Part shown: positions 41,429 through 50,691 of the stretch, one piece after another
How the letters are laid out: each line of letters begins with the position of its first letter
Numbering within the stretch: position 1 is the stretch's first letter
DNA from: Algoriphagus sp. AK58
GTDB lineage: Bacteria > Bacteroidota > Bacteroidia > Cytophagales > Cyclobacteriaceae
DNA: 64,000 bases
Direction of reading: 5' to 3'
Assembly (NCBI RefSeq): GCF_014324365.1
Contig: NZ_QEIG01000002.1
Span: 62,001 to 126,000 of the forward strand
Notes under the pieces: model-generated
Told to the model about the DNA's origin: nothing
The model's database searches: none
Seen by the model: only the letters and a program-made list of their open reading frames with translations
Program-made: the position numbers and the translations under genes

Positions 41429-43900
41429 CTAGTCTAAATAATATATCCGCTTGACTCTGGTGCTGATATTGGTGAGAAGTTCGTATGGAATGGTGCCGAT
41501 TCGGTCTGCCAGTTCTTTGAGTGAAATCTGCTCACCGTAGATAATGGCTTCATCTCCCGCATTGACTTCATCAATTTCGCTTACATCCACCATCACCATG
41601 TCCATGCACACATTCCCGATCACAGGTGCTTTTTTTCCTTGTATCAGCACATATCCCTTACCTTGGGAAAATCTGCGATCGTAGCCATCTGCATATCCAA
41701 TTGCCAGAGTGGCAATTTTGCCTCCATTCGGTAAGATCCCCTTTCTGGAATATCCTATGGTAGCGCCGGCGGGCAATTCCTTGACTTGGGAAATGGTAGT
41801 TTTCAAGGTGCTCACTGGCTTGAGCTCCGCGTCGTATTTTCCTGTCACCTCCACCCCATAGAGTCCGATACCCAAGCGGACCATGTCCATTTGATAATCG
41901 GGAAACCGCACGATTCCTGCGGAGTTTAGGGCATGGATCAAAGGATTGTAATCCAGGATAGATTCAATCTCTGATTTCATGGACATGAATTGATCCAGCT
42001 GTTGGATAGAAAAATCATGATGAATCTCCTCATCAGCTCCCACCAAATGCGTGTAAAGGCTTGCGATGTTCAATTCCGGAAATTCATGGATAAGCTTTTT
42101 AAGCTCTGACAAATGTTTTTCCTCAAAGCCCAAACGGTGCATTCCCGTGTCTAAATCGAGGTGGACCGAGAGGTGGATGCCTTGATGTCGAGCATAGAGT
42201 CCAAGTTTTTTGAAAAATTCCGGACTAAAGACTACTGGCTCGAGATCGTATTCCCTAAGTAGATCAAAGGACTCCTCAACGGGGTTTAGTACCATGATGG
42301 GAAGGCGGATTCCCTGCTTCCTCAGAGCCACGCCCTCATCTGAAAACGCCACCGCCAGGTAATCCGCCCCCATAGTTTGAAGGTGATTCGCGATTTCGGC
42401 CGCACCTCCTCCATAGGCAAAAGCCTTGACCATGACCATGACTTTGGTGCCGGCTTTGATTTGCCTTTTGTAAAAGTTGAAGTTATGGGTGAGCGCATTC
42501 AGATTGATTTCCAAGGTGGTGCCGTGGATTCGTTGCTGAAGGCGATTCACAATTCTCTCAAAGGCAAATGAGCGTGCTCCAGTGATCAGGATCAAGTCGT
42601 TTTGAAAGCGTTCAGGGTCAAGGTTTTGGAGCAATACATCTGTGGAGGGATAGGTTTTGGCCTTCCCTGGAAAAAAGGTTTCCAACCGTTTAATCTCGGT
42701 ACCCACGCCGATGATTTGGTCAATACCATAGGAATGGATCAATTCACCCACTTCAGAGTATACTTTTTCCGGAAGTCCCTGCTGCAGTAAGTCTGAAATA
42801 ATCAGGATTTTGGACTGCTTGGGCCGCTGTTGACTGAGAAATTCAAGAGCGACTTTTAGTCCTGCGAGGTCATTGTTATAGGTGTCGTCAATGATCAGCG
42901 AATCGTTAATGCCTGGTTTCAAAGTCAGGCGCATGTCCACAGGCTTCAGGTGGTTGAGGCCTTCTTGGATGGCAGGAATGTCTTCTCCAAGAGTCAGGGC
43001 TGCCACGACCACGTGAGTGACATTTTCCAAAGAAGCCTGATCAGTAAAGGGCACCAGAAAAGTCATTGTCTTCAGATCGTTTTTCATCAGGATAATCCGG
43101 GTTTTTCCTTCCAGATTTTTCCAGGAAACACTGAAATCTGCACCCGATTTTTTGGACCAGGAGATGAGTTTCTCCGCAGGTGTTGTGTTTTCTATTTCTT
43201 GGCAAAGAAGTTCTTGATCTTTACAGTAGATGAGCAGTTTGACGTTCTCGAAAAGCTTGAGTTTTTCATGAATTTTTTCCCGGATTCCAGAAAAACCCTC
43301 TTCATGAGCTGATCCTATGTTGCTGAAAATTCCCAAATCGGGTTGTATGATCTTGACGAGAGTATCCATATCACCTGCCTTGGAAACACCAGCTTCCAAA
43401 ATGGCAACTTGGTGGTAGGCTTGAATACCAAAAACAGACAAAGGAACTCCGACTTGGGAATTGTAGCTTTTAGGACTTTTGGCTACCGCAAATCGCTGAC
43501 TCAGCACTTGACCGAGCCATTCTTTGATGATGGTTTTGCCATTGCTTCCGGTGATTGCAACTACAGGTTTTGTAAATAGATTTCGCTGATAGGCCGCGAT
43601 TTGCTGAAGTGCCCTTCGTGAGTCTTCCACTTCAATGAATGATCCCTGACTCAGCCATTGTTCAGGAAGAGTAGAGTTTTTTTGAATTAAAAAAGTCCGG
43701 ACACCCTCCTCCAGGAGTTGGGGAATAAAGTCTGCTCCGTCGGCTTTGGAACCTTTGAGGGCTACAAAAAGGGTTTGCTCTGCATGGAGAATTTGCCGTG
43801 AATCGATGCTGATTTGGGTAATCCAGTGGTCATGGCGTGTGCCAAGGATAATTCCTCCCGTGATTTCTGCAAGTTGGCTTATGGAAAGTGGCGCAAGCAT
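41429..43900 (-). CDS. Bifunctional UDP-MurNAc-tripeptide:D-Ala-D-Ala ligase / alanine racemase
   Basis: 823 aa, a MurF-Alr fusion. Residues 1-455 are MurF: ATP loop TGSNGKT (117-123), substrate block SPKSYNSQVGVPLSV, EAGVSKAGDMDTL and the C-terminal MurC-like domain. Residues 456-823 are alanine racemase: PLP lysine K492 in VMVKAFAYGGG (others have KADAYGHG), catalytic Tyr717 in TIGYSRKG, and CMDMVMVDVS. Alr makes D-Ala for Ddl; MurF adds D-Ala-D-Ala to the peptidoglycan precursor, so both acts join in one polypeptide. The fusion is known from Bacteroidota. The linker between domains is short. It abuts the flippase-like gene. Confidence 0.94.
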   Translation of the reverse strand: MLAPLSISQLAEITGGIILGTRHDHWITQISIDSRQILHAEQTLFVALKGSKADGADFIPQLLEEGVRTFLIQKNSTLPEQWLSQGSFIEVEDSRRALQQIAAYQRNLFTKPVVAITGSNGKTIIKEWLGQVLSQRFAVAKSPKSYNSQVGVPLSVFGIQAYHQVAILEAGVSKAGDMDTLVKIIQPDLGIFSNIGSAHEEGFSGIREKIHEKLKLFENVKLLIYCKDQELLCQEIENTTPAEKLISWSKKSGADFSVSWKNLEGKTRIILMKNDLKTMTFLVPFTDQASLENVTHVVVAALTLGEDIPAIQEGLNHLKPVDMRLTLKPGINDSLIIDDTYNNDLAGLKVALEFLSQQRPKQSKILIISDLLQQGLPEKVYSEVGELIHSYGIDQIIGVGTEIKRLETFFPGKAKTYPSTDVLLQNLDPERFQNDLILITGARSFAFERIVNRLQQRIHGTTLEINLNALTHNFNFYKRQIKAGTKVMVMVKAFAYGGGAAEIANHLQTMGADYLAVAFSDEGVALRKQGIRLPIMVLNPVEESFDLLREYDLEPVVFSPEFFKKLGLYARHQGIHLSVHLDLDTGMHRLGFEEKHLSELKKLIHEFPELNIASLYTHLVGADEEIHHDFSIQQLDQFMSMKSEIESILDYNPLIHALNSAGIVRFPDYQMDMVRLGIGLYGVEVTGKYDAELKPVSTLKTTISQVKELPAGATIGYSRKGILPNGGKIATLAIGYADGYDRRFSQGKGYVLIQGKKAPVIGNVCMDMVMVDVSEIDEVNAGDEAIIYGEQISLKELADRIGTIPYELLTNISTRVKRIYYLD

Positions 43901-44962
43901 TTATTCTTCCTCTGTTTTCTTTTTGAAAAATACCTGACGAATCCATCTTGGCAGGAAAATAGCACCTAATATTAAGTACGGATAGTACGATAGCAGTCTC
44001 CAGACGATGCTGGTGACAAACGTGTATTTTCCCAAAAACTCAGCAAAAAACTGTCCATAGAAAAACTCTGCCGTACCGCTGCTGCCCGGAGTAGGAGAGA
44101 TCATCATCACGATCCACATGATCACTTGTCTCGCAAAAACGATCACATGATCAAGTAAATCCAGGGGTACAAATGCGGAGATGAGCGCATTAAGCATCAG
44201 GTAGCGGGAAGACCAAACAAAAATCGTAGCTCCTATAATGGGAAGCCAATAGTTGAATGTTTTCCCGGAAAGCTGTTTGGACGCCTCGATGATCTGATTG
44301 CCATATTCCTGCGCATCATGCTTCCACTTGCGCAGGAATTTGATTGAAAAGATTTTGATCAATAGCCATTTAAAAACTCGCGGTCTATAAAACAAGGCTG
44401 CTGCCATTACCAAGCTATACGACGCATAAAGAGCATAGCTCAGCCAAAAAATAGCTTGTAGGCTGTCGCCAAGCTGGGATTCCAACAACTTGCTTTCCGG
44501 GAAAATATTTCCTTGCGCAAAGTAGAGAATAATCGGAGCCCCTATGACAAAAAACAAGTTGTCCAAGATCGCTGTCACCATTACATAGGCAATGGCTTTT
44601 CCCATTTTAATTCCCTCCTTGTTGAGGATAAACATCGCCACCGCTGTTCCTCCTACCACCGAAGGAGTAACCGCTGAGGCAAATTCCCAAAGGATGATGA
44701 CATAGATTGATCGGGTCCAGGTAAGTTGGCGGTCAGTGATTTCCCGAATACGGTATACATAGCCAAAGTCCCTAAAGAAAATCACCAGAATGGCTAAAAA
44801 AATGAACAAGGGAGAGGCGTCAATCACCACCTTGAGGTTTTCGGAGGTCAGGTTGGGATCCATGTAAAACATGGCAAACACGATTGCCAATCCGATGATG
44901 ACCGGTACCCAGACCTTGTTAGGGTTAAGGGTTTGGAAAATCTTCTTGTTGTCCAACTTCAT
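43901..44962 (-). CDS. Lysylphosphatidylglycerol synthase TM-region family protein (UPF0104/YbhN-like)
   Basis: 353 aa. About eight membrane helices (15-32, 45-63, 80-112, 122-150, 166-195, 232-262, 270-300, 315-340). Characteristic blocks: RDFGYVYRIREITDRQLTW, WEFASAVTPSVVGGTAVAMFIL and SPTPGSSGTAEFFYG match the family found as the flippase half of MprF. It lacks the aminoacyl-transferase domain, so it is not a complete MprF. It could flip a lipid across the inner membrane. It is sandwiched between scpA (2 bp) and murF-alr (abutting), suggesting a coupled cell-wall-linked operon. Confidence 0.87.
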   Translation of the reverse strand: MKLDNKKIFQTLNPNKVWVPVIIGLAIVFAMFYMDPNLTSENLKVVIDASPLFIFLAILVIFFRDFGYVYRIREITDRQLTWTRSIYVIILWEFASAVTPSVVGGTAVAMFILNKEGIKMGKAIAYVMVTAILDNLFFVIGAPIILYFAQGNIFPESKLLESQLGDSLQAIFWLSYALYASYSLVMAAALFYRPRVFKWLLIKIFSIKFLRKWKHDAQEYGNQIIEASKQLSGKTFNYWLPIIGATIFVWSSRYLMLNALISAFVPLDLLDHVIVFARQVIMWIVMMISPTPGSSGTAEFFYGQFFAEFLGKYTFVTSIVWRLLSYYPYLILGAIFLPRWIRQVFFKKKTEEE

Positions 44963-44964
44963 AC

Positions 44965-45711
44965 TCAGGCAGCGACTGGCTCTGTTTTTTCCACCCAGAA
45001 ATTATTGTATCCCTCTCCGATGACGATAGTCACTTGAGAAAGCTGGAGAAGTTCGAGAATGGCCAAGAAGGTATAGATCACAAAGATTTTGTCAGGTTTG
45101 TAGGCAATGAATTCCGTGAAAGGCACTTGTTTTTTGAAACTGATTTTTTCAAGGACAAAATCCTTTTGTTGCTCGATGGTGTAAGGATACTGAATTACCG
45201 TGTGTTTGGTTTCCTCAGATCTTGCTGCCATCCGGGACATGCATTTTTGAAATACTTTCAAGAGCTTGTACAGATCCACGTGCTGCATTTCGGCTTCTAC
45301 ATCCTCAAGTTTGCTTAGTTCGTATAGCTCCTTAGCTAGATTACCCCGTTTTTCTTTTGACATCCGTTCCTGCTCCATCTGAGCAAGTTCTTCCACCACA
45401 GACTTATACTTTTTGTATTCCAGGAGGTTTCGTACCAGCTCTTCTCTTGGGTCGACTTCTTCCCCATGCTCGTTTAGTTCGGGCCGGGGAAGTAGCATCC
45501 GGGATTTGATCTTCATCAGCGTTGCCGCAAACAGGATAAACTCGCTGGCAACCTCGATTTCCATCTTTTCCAGATGATGGATGTAGTCTAGGAAGTCATT
45601 GGTAATCTTGGAGATGGGAATATCATAGATATCCAGTTCGTCCCGCTCTATGAAAAAGAGCATCAGGTCGAAAGGTCCTTCGAACAAGGGTAATTTGATC
45701 TCGAAACTCAC
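44965..45711 (-). CDS. scpA: Segregation and condensation protein A
   Basis: 248 aa. Kleisin of the bacterial SMC condensin complex; it bridges the SMC heads with ScpB to compact and segregate chromosomes. Conserved features: the N-terminal FEGPFDLMLFFIERDELDIYDIPISKIT motif (8-35), a helical middle region (ATLMKIKSRMLLP), and the C-terminal winged helix (FTEFIAYKPDKIFVIYTFLAILELLQLSQVTI). The scpB gene is not in the window. It is the first gene of a four-gene minus-strand run; a TATCTTTG promoter box lies 41 bp upstream of its ATG. Confidence 0.94.
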   Translation of the reverse strand: MSFEIKLPLFEGPFDLMLFFIERDELDIYDIPISKITNDFLDYIHHLEKMEIEVASEFILFAATLMKIKSRMLLPRPELNEHGEEVDPREELVRNLLEYKKYKSVVEELAQMEQERMSKEKRGNLAKELYELSKLEDVEAEMQHVDLYKLLKVFQKCMSRMAARSEETKHTVIQYPYTIEQQKDFVLEKISFKKQVPFTEFIAYKPDKIFVIYTFLAILELLQLSQVTIVIGEGYNNFWVEKTEPVAA

Positions 45712-45752
45712 CGGATATTTAAATTATTGGGTTAATTTTGCCTCCTCGTAGC

Positions 45753-45760
45753 CAAAGATA
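45753..45760 (-). promoter_or_regulatory. -7 promoter box of scpA operon
   Basis: TATCTTTG on the minus strand (TAnnTTTG), 41 bp before the scpA ATG. No TTG at ideal distance. A TAATTTTG also occurs on the plus strand at 45733-45740, pointing toward dxs. Confidence 0.45.
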
Positions 45761-45891
45761 TTCAATTAAGATAAATTAATTGGAGATGAGGTAAATAATG
45801 GAAAGCATGTTTTGTCCTTGGCATTTTACTTGAACAACAAACAAACTTTCCAACTTAAGGTTATCCATCTTTGACACCAACCCAACATAAA

Positions 45892-47805
45892 ATGCAGATC
45901 ACACCTGGTCCACTACTCGCCCAAATACAGACTCCGGAGGATTTAAAAAAGTTTCCTAAAGACAAATTGGTTCAAATCTGTGAAGAGCTGCGCCATTTTA
46001 TCGTGGACAATGTATCGGTGTATGGAGGCCATTTCGGCGCTAGTCTTGGAGTGGTAGAACTTACTGTTGCACTTCACTATGTGCTCAACACTCCCGAAGA
46101 CCAACTGGTTTGGGATGTGGGGCATCAGGCCTATGGACATAAGATCCTGACTGGCAGAAGAGATCAGTTTCATACCAACCGTGTTTACGGGGGCTTGTCA
46201 GGTTTTCCAAAGAGAAAAGAAAGTGAATACGATACCTTTGGTGTAGGTCACTCGAGCACTTCTATTTCAGCAGCTTTGGGTATGGCCATGGCTTCCAAAT
46301 ACAAAGGGTCAACTATTCAGCACGTCGCTGTGATAGGTGACGGATCGATGACCGGTGGGATGGCTTTTGAAGCGATGAACCATGCCGGTGTCAGTGGCAC
46401 CAATCTGCTGATTATCCTCAACGACAATTGCATGTCCATCGACCCCAATGTAGGGGCATTGAAAGACTACTTAACCGACATCACCACCTCGCATACCTAC
46501 AATAAGGTCAAGGACGAGGTTTGGAATATTTTGGGTAAGCTGAGCAAGTTTGGCAGCAGCGCTCAGGAAATTATTTCCAAAGTCGAAGGTGCCATCAAGT
46601 CAGCAGTACTCAAGCAAAGTAACCTTTTTGAATCCCTCAATCTTAGGTATTTCGGTCCGGTAGATGGTCATGATGTAGATCATTTGGTGGAGATCCTTAA
46701 GGACTTAAGAGATATTCCCGGTCCCAAAATTCTTCACTGTGTCACCGTGAAAGGCAAAGGTTATGGCCCTGCCGAAAGTGGCAACAAAACTACTTGGCAT
46801 GCACCGGGTACTTTTGACAAAGTGACCGGAGAGATCTTTAAAAAAGTACCTGCCACGCCTCAGGCTCCGAAATATCAGGATGTATTCGGACATACCTTAG
46901 TGGAATTGGCAGAGAAGGATTCCCGAATCATGGGGGTTACTCCAGCGATGCCTTCTGGCTCATCTATGAATATTATGATGAAGGCCATGCCTGACCGGGC
47001 ATTTGATGTCGGGATTGCAGAGCAGCATGCAGTCACTTTCTCTGCAGGTATGGCAACTCAGGGTTTGGTTCCTTTCTGTAATATTTACTCTTCTTTTATG
47101 CAGCGGGCTTATGATCAGGTGATTCATGATGTCTGTTTGCAAAATTTGCCTGTGGTATTTTGCCTAGACCGTGCCGGGTTTGCAGGCGCAGATGGGCCTA
47201 CTCACCATGGAGCCTATGATATTGCTTACTTCCGATGCGTACCAAACTTGGTTGTGGCCGCACCGATGAATGAGGAAGAACTCCGAAATATGATGTATAC
47301 CGGCTCTATTTATGGAGGACCTTTTTCCATCCGTTATCCTAGAGGAAATGGAGTTATGCCAGAGTGGAGAACTCCACTTAGGGAAATTCCGGTGGGTCAG
47401 GGTCGGATCATCCGTGAAGGTGAAGACTTGGCGATTCTGACCATAGGACACATGGGCAACTATGCCGTGGAAGCCTGTGAAACTCTTGTGAAAGAAGGGT
47501 TGAATCCTGCGCATTATGACATGCGATTTGTTAAACCTCTGGATGAGGAATTGCTTCATGAGGTGTTCTCCAAGTTTAAGAAGGTGGTTACTGTTGAGGA
47601 CGGGTGCTTGATGGGTGGTTTTGGCTCAGCAGTACTCGAATGGATGGTCGATCATGGCTATCAGGCACAAGTAAAGCGCCTTGGTATTCCTGATGCCATC
47701 ATCGAGCATGGAGAGCAGATTGAGCTTCATAGAGAGTGTGGATTTGATCCGGAAGGAATCGCCGCCACAGTGAGAAGCATGGCCGAACACATCTTCGTAT
47801 CTTAA
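45892..47805 (+). CDS. dxs: 1-deoxy-D-xylulose-5-phosphate synthase
   Basis: 638 aa from ATG 45892 (a TTG at 45871 would add seven residues). The enzyme condenses pyruvate and glyceraldehyde 3-phosphate to DXP, the first step of the MEP isoprenoid route, using thiamine diphosphate. The thiamine motif GDGSMTGGMAFEAMN...NDN (about 145-180) is complete. VGHSST, the pyrimidine-binding DVGIAEQHAVTFSAG, and the C-terminal transketolase domain (IRYPRGNGV) follow. Length is normal. The next gene, an alpha/beta hydrolase, begins 14 bp after its stop. Confidence 0.96.
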   Translation: MQITPGPLLAQIQTPEDLKKFPKDKLVQICEELRHFIVDNVSVYGGHFGASLGVVELTVALHYVLNTPEDQLVWDVGHQAYGHKILTGRRDQFHTNRVYGGLSGFPKRKESEYDTFGVGHSSTSISAALGMAMASKYKGSTIQHVAVIGDGSMTGGMAFEAMNHAGVSGTNLLIILNDNCMSIDPNVGALKDYLTDITTSHTYNKVKDEVWNILGKLSKFGSSAQEIISKVEGAIKSAVLKQSNLFESLNLRYFGPVDGHDVDHLVEILKDLRDIPGPKILHCVTVKGKGYGPAESGNKTTWHAPGTFDKVTGEIFKKVPATPQAPKYQDVFGHTLVELAEKDSRIMGVTPAMPSGSSMNIMMKAMPDRAFDVGIAEQHAVTFSAGMATQGLVPFCNIYSSFMQRAYDQVIHDVCLQNLPVVFCLDRAGFAGADGPTHHGAYDIAYFRCVPNLVVAAPMNEEELRNMMYTGSIYGGPFSIRYPRGNGVMPEWRTPLREIPVGQGRIIREGEDLAILTIGHMGNYAVEACETLVKEGLNPAHYDMRFVKPLDEELLHEVFSKFKKVVTVEDGCLMGGFGSAVLEWMVDHGYQAQVKRLGIPDAIIEHGEQIELHRECGFDPEGIAATVRSMAEHIFVS

Positions 47806-47819
47806 CATCACTCCAGCCA

Positions 47820-48587
47820 ATGATTCATTTTTTTGAAAAAGGCTCTGGACAGCCTTTGGTGTTGATTCATGGGTTCTGTGAAAGCGGACAAATGTGGAAT
47901 TACTTCGCTGAGGAGCTTTCTGCTAATTTCCGTGTGATTTGCCCGGACTTACCCGGTCTTGGAGATTCTCCGATTGATGGAGATCAGATTTCCTTAGAAG
48001 AAGTAGCCGTGCAATTGGAAGAATGGATGGACGAAATACAACTCTCTAATCCGATTGTCATTGGTCACTCCTTAGGCGGTTATGTGACTTTGGCCTTGTT
48101 GGAACTGATGGGAAATCGAATCAAAGCGGTGGGTTTGTTTCACTCCACAGCTTTTCCCGATGATGAAGAAAAGAAGGAAATGCGAAATCGCACGATTCAA
48201 TTTTTGAAGAAAAATGGGGTTGAAAAGTTTGTGACCTCCTTTGTCCCTCCACTTTTTCCGGAAAACCGAAAAGAAGAATTAGCCGCTGAAATCCAGGCTG
48301 CCATCGAAGATGCCAAACGTTCCAGTTTGGACGGCCTGATCGCTTATGCAGGTGGCATGCGGGATCGAAAAGATCGGGTAGAAATCCTGAGAAATTTCAA
48401 GGGACCAAAACTTCTGATCGCTGGGACAGAAGACGGTGCGGTGAAAATTGAAGCTAGCCGGACACAACAAGAAGTCTTTTCTCATTACATCGAACTCCAA
48501 GGCGTAGGCCACATGGGTATGGTCGAGGAAAGGGAAAAGACTTTAGAGGTGGTCAGGAAATTTTGTTTTTCAGCTAATTTTTCCTGA
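47820..48587 (+). CDS. Alpha/beta-hydrolase fold protein
   Basis: 255 aa, single alpha/beta-hydrolase domain. Oxyanion motif HGFCESGQMW near 18-27, nucleophile elbow GHSLGGY (Ser in about 82-88), acid Asp in LIAGTEDGAV, and His in VGHMGMVEE near 230. The triad is thus complete. It resembles esterase/BioH/MhpC-type enzymes; the substrate cannot be told. It follows dxs by 14 bp, so co-transcription is likely. Its 3' end overlaps the end of the convergent DUF2442 gene by 18 bp. Confidence 0.88.
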   Translation: MIHFFEKGSGQPLVLIHGFCESGQMWNYFAEELSANFRVICPDLPGLGDSPIDGDQISLEEVAVQLEEWMDEIQLSNPIVIGHSLGGYVTLALLELMGNRIKAVGLFHSTAFPDDEEKKEMRNRTIQFLKKNGVEKFVTSFVPPLFPENRKEELAAEIQAAIEDAKRSSLDGLIAYAGGMRDRKDRVEILRNFKGPKLLIAGTEDGAVKIEASRTQQEVFSHYIELQGVGHMGMVEEREKTLEVVRKFCFSANFS

Positions 48588-48851
48588 ATACAAATCAGCC
48601 AAAGGGAAAATTAAATCATGATCGTTCCAAATCACATTCCCATCTTTTACCTCAAAGGTTAAAAAAAGGCTTTGATCGAGGTATTTCCTAATCTCTGGAT
48701 GTGAGGAACCTGATAGAAAATCTCTAAAATCTATTCGATTTGATATTCCATCGTTAAATGTTATCTCCAATACGTAATCAGCAATATGTTTCGCTTGAAT
48801 TACTTCTAGGATTGGGTAGTCTGCTACAGGTGATTCGATGTTGAATTTCAT
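48570..48851 (-). CDS. DUF2442 domain-containing protein (partner of DUF4160)
   Basis: 93 aa. The fold seems to be a small beta-rich domain typical of DUF2442: YVLEITFNDGISNRIDFRDFL, then a strand-turn block with FEVKDGNVIWNDHDLIFPLADLY. The N-terminal extension (FNIESPVADYPILEV) is typical for partners of DUF4160. The start overlaps the stop of the DUF4160 gene by 4 bp. Such pairs are widespread, are often encoded with mobile elements, and have been proposed to be toxin-antitoxin modules without firm experimental proof. The 3' end overlaps the end of the convergent hydrolase gene. Confidence 0.85.
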   Translation of the reverse strand: MKFNIESPVADYPILEVIQAKHIADYVLEITFNDGISNRIDFRDFLSGSSHPEIRKYLDQSLFLTFEVKDGNVIWNDHDLIFPLADLYSGKIS

Positions 48852-49153
48852 TTCAATTTGGAGTTTATTTTTTCGAACTCAACTTTCTTGTGATACACAA
48901 AATAGTCTACCCATTTTTCAACGATTTTCATTCCAAACTTATCCAAAAATTCCTGAAAATGTTTTAAATCATTGTCTCTCAAGGGTTTTTTACCAAATAC
49001 CGAACTGATAGTTATTTGCTCTATTTTTCCTTCAATGATAAAAAACTCAGCTTTTGATTCAAATTCACCTTTTTTCGCATGGACATGAATTGGCTCGTGT
49101 TCGTTGGAATAGAAGAAAAAAATAATCCCTAAGTATTCAAAAATTTTCGGCAT
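48848..49153 (-). CDS. DUF4160 domain-containing protein
   Basis: 101 aa. DUF4160 signature: PKIFEYLGIIFFFYSNEHEPIHVHAKKGEFESKAEF, with the conserved HEPIHVHA (His pair) and a later FLDKFGMKIVEKWVDYF helix. A basic tail follows (KKVEFEKINSKLK). The invariant HxHx motif hints at catalysis or metal binding, but no activity is established. It forms an overlapping pair with the DUF2442 gene (stop and start share 4 bp), an arrangement seen in toxin-antitoxin modules. It is lower in GC than the ribD-side neighbours, suggesting acquisition. Confidence 0.87.
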   Translation of the reverse strand: MPKIFEYLGIIFFFYSNEHEPIHVHAKKGEFESKAEFFIIEGKIEQITISSVFGKKPLRDNDLKHFQEFLDKFGMKIVEKWVDYFVYHKKVEFEKINSKLK

Positions 49154-49193
49154 AGATAAGTGTTAAACACCTGAAATTAAGTGTTTTACCAGA

Positions 49194-49679
49194 TCAAGCC
49201 AAGGTTTCCCCCAATATCCCCATCAGCTCCTCCAGGTACCTTTGATCCGTCTTGTCAAAGTCAGCTAGTTTATCGCTGTCTACATCGAGCACCATGGCGA
49301 CTTCCTCTCCTTTGAACACAGGCACCACAATCTCTGATTTGGAAGCTGAGTTGCAAGCGATATGCCCCGGAAAAGCATCGACATCAGGCACCAGTTGAGT
49401 TTTTGCTTCTTTCCAGGCTGTACCGCAAACGCCTTTTCCGAAATTGATCCGGGTACAGGCGATCGGTCCCTGAAAGGGTCCGAGGACCAATTGCTCATTT
49501 TTAACCAAATAAAAGCCTACCCAAAAAAAACCAAATGCTTCCCTGAGTGCTGCAGCCACATTGGCTAGGTTGGCGTAAAGATCAACCTCTCCAGAGATCA
49601 GGGCTTCGATTTGTGGAAGGAGAGCCTCGTAAGTTTCTTCTTTTGAGGCATTCTGCGGGAGAAATAAAGTTTCAGCCAT
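49194..49679 (-). CDS. msrC: Free methionine-(R)-sulfoxide reductase (GAF domain)
   Basis: 161 aa from ATG 49679; the frame is open to 49694 but only in the overlap with ribD. A single GAF domain with the fRMsr cysteines: C in GPIACTRINFGKG, C in GVCGTAW and C in HIACNSASKSEIVVPVF, the three redox residues known from YebR/MsrC. It reduces free methionine-R-sulfoxide, using thioredoxin. The start codon lies 8 bp inside the end of ribD, so it is translationally coupled to it. Not a phytochrome-type GAF protein. Confidence 0.9.
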   Translation of the reverse strand: MAETLFLPQNASKEETYEALLPQIEALISGEVDLYANLANVAAALREAFGFFWVGFYLVKNEQLVLGPFQGPIACTRINFGKGVCGTAWKEAKTQLVPDVDAFPGHIACNSASKSEIVVPVFKGEEVAMVLDVDSDKLADFDKTDQRYLEELMGILGETLA

Positions 49680-50691
49680 GGTAATAGATATCAAGTCGAT
49701 CTGTGCCGATAGTAAGTGTTTCTGATGGGTTTTGGTTCAGTATGGGAGCAGAAATTCCCCGATCAAATCGGGTGGAAGCGGTGAATACCCTTGCCTCATC
49801 CCAGAGTCCCGATTCGATAAATTGACTGAGAACCTGACTTCCGCCTTCCACGATCAGACTTTGGGATTTTCTGGAATAAAGTTCCTTTAAGACAGTTTCA
49901 GGGGTGATTTTAGGCAAGCAAATCCACTCCAGATTTTCTTTTGTTTTTGCCGTGACAGTATTGAAAATAAGCGTTGGGACCGACTGATCAAAAAGATTCA
50001 GGTCACCGGAAAGCTCCAGTTTGGAATCAAGTACAACACGAATTGGATTTTTCCCTACCCAATCCCGTACATCCAGCCGTGGATTGTCGTAGGCAGCGGT
50101 ATTTTTTCCGACCAAAATGGCATCTTCCTCAGCACGCCACTTGTGGACAAGTTGCCGGCTTTGGGAATTACTGATCCATTTGGAGTCGAAATTTTCCCGT
50201 GCCACATATCCATCTTGAGTTTGGGCCCATTTTAGAATCACATAGGGTCTTTGCTTTTCGATTTGAGTGAAAAAGCGACGGTTTTGCCAGCGTGCTTCTC
50301 GTTCCAAAATACCGATTTCTACGTCGATCCCTGCGTTTTTCAGGATTTCGATTCCTCTTCCTCCGACCAAGGGATTAGAATCTGAAGCTGCGATGACTAC
50401 TTTTTTGACCTTTTTTTCCACCAGAAGATTGGCACAGGGAGGAGTTTTTCCCCAATGTGCACAAGGTTCCAGGGTGACATATACTGTGGACTCCGAAAGC
50501 AAATCTTGATTTTCTACGGAATTCACCGCGTTTACCTCAGCATGAGGACCTCCATATTCCCGATGCCAGCCTTCACCGATGATTTTGTGATCATGTACGA
50601 TCACACAGCCAACCATGGGATTGGGGCTGACATGGCCTCGGCCCCATTCGGCAAGTTCAAGTGCACGCCGGATGTAAGGTATATGACTCAT
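49672..50691 (-). CDS. ribD: Bifunctional riboflavin biosynthesis deaminase/reductase
   Basis: 339 aa. The N-terminal CMP/dCMP deaminase domain (1-145) has zinc motif HAEVNAV and PCAHWGKTPPC. The C-terminal reductase domain (about 148-339) shows the NADPH-binding GRGIEILKNAG and ILKWAQTQDGYVA, DAILVGKNTAAYDNPRLDVR and SLIVEGGSQVLSQF. It catalyses steps two and three of riboflavin synthesis from GTP. The start (50691) lies inside the end of the DUF4382 gene (4-bp overlap) and its end overlaps msrC, so it belongs to a tight operon. Confidence 0.94.
   Translation of the reverse strand: MSHIPYIRRALELAEWGRGHVSPNPMVGCVIVHDHKIIGEGWHREYGGPHAEVNAVNSVENQDLLSESTVYVTLEPCAHWGKTPPCANLLVEKKVKKVVIAASDSNPLVGGRGIEILKNAGIDVEIGILEREARWQNRRFFTQIEKQRPYVILKWAQTQDGYVARENFDSKWISNSQSRQLVHKWRAEEDAILVGKNTAAYDNPRLDVRDWVGKNPIRVVLDSKLELSGDLNLFDQSVPTLIFNTVTAKTKENLEWICLPKITPETVLKELYSRKSQSLIVEGGSQVLSQFIESGLWDEARVFTASTRFDRGISAPILNQNPSETLTIGTDRLDIYYHG

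Noticed and set aside
47164..47559. 131-codon frame antisense to dxs
   Set aside because: Shadow of the conserved transketolase-like region of dxs.
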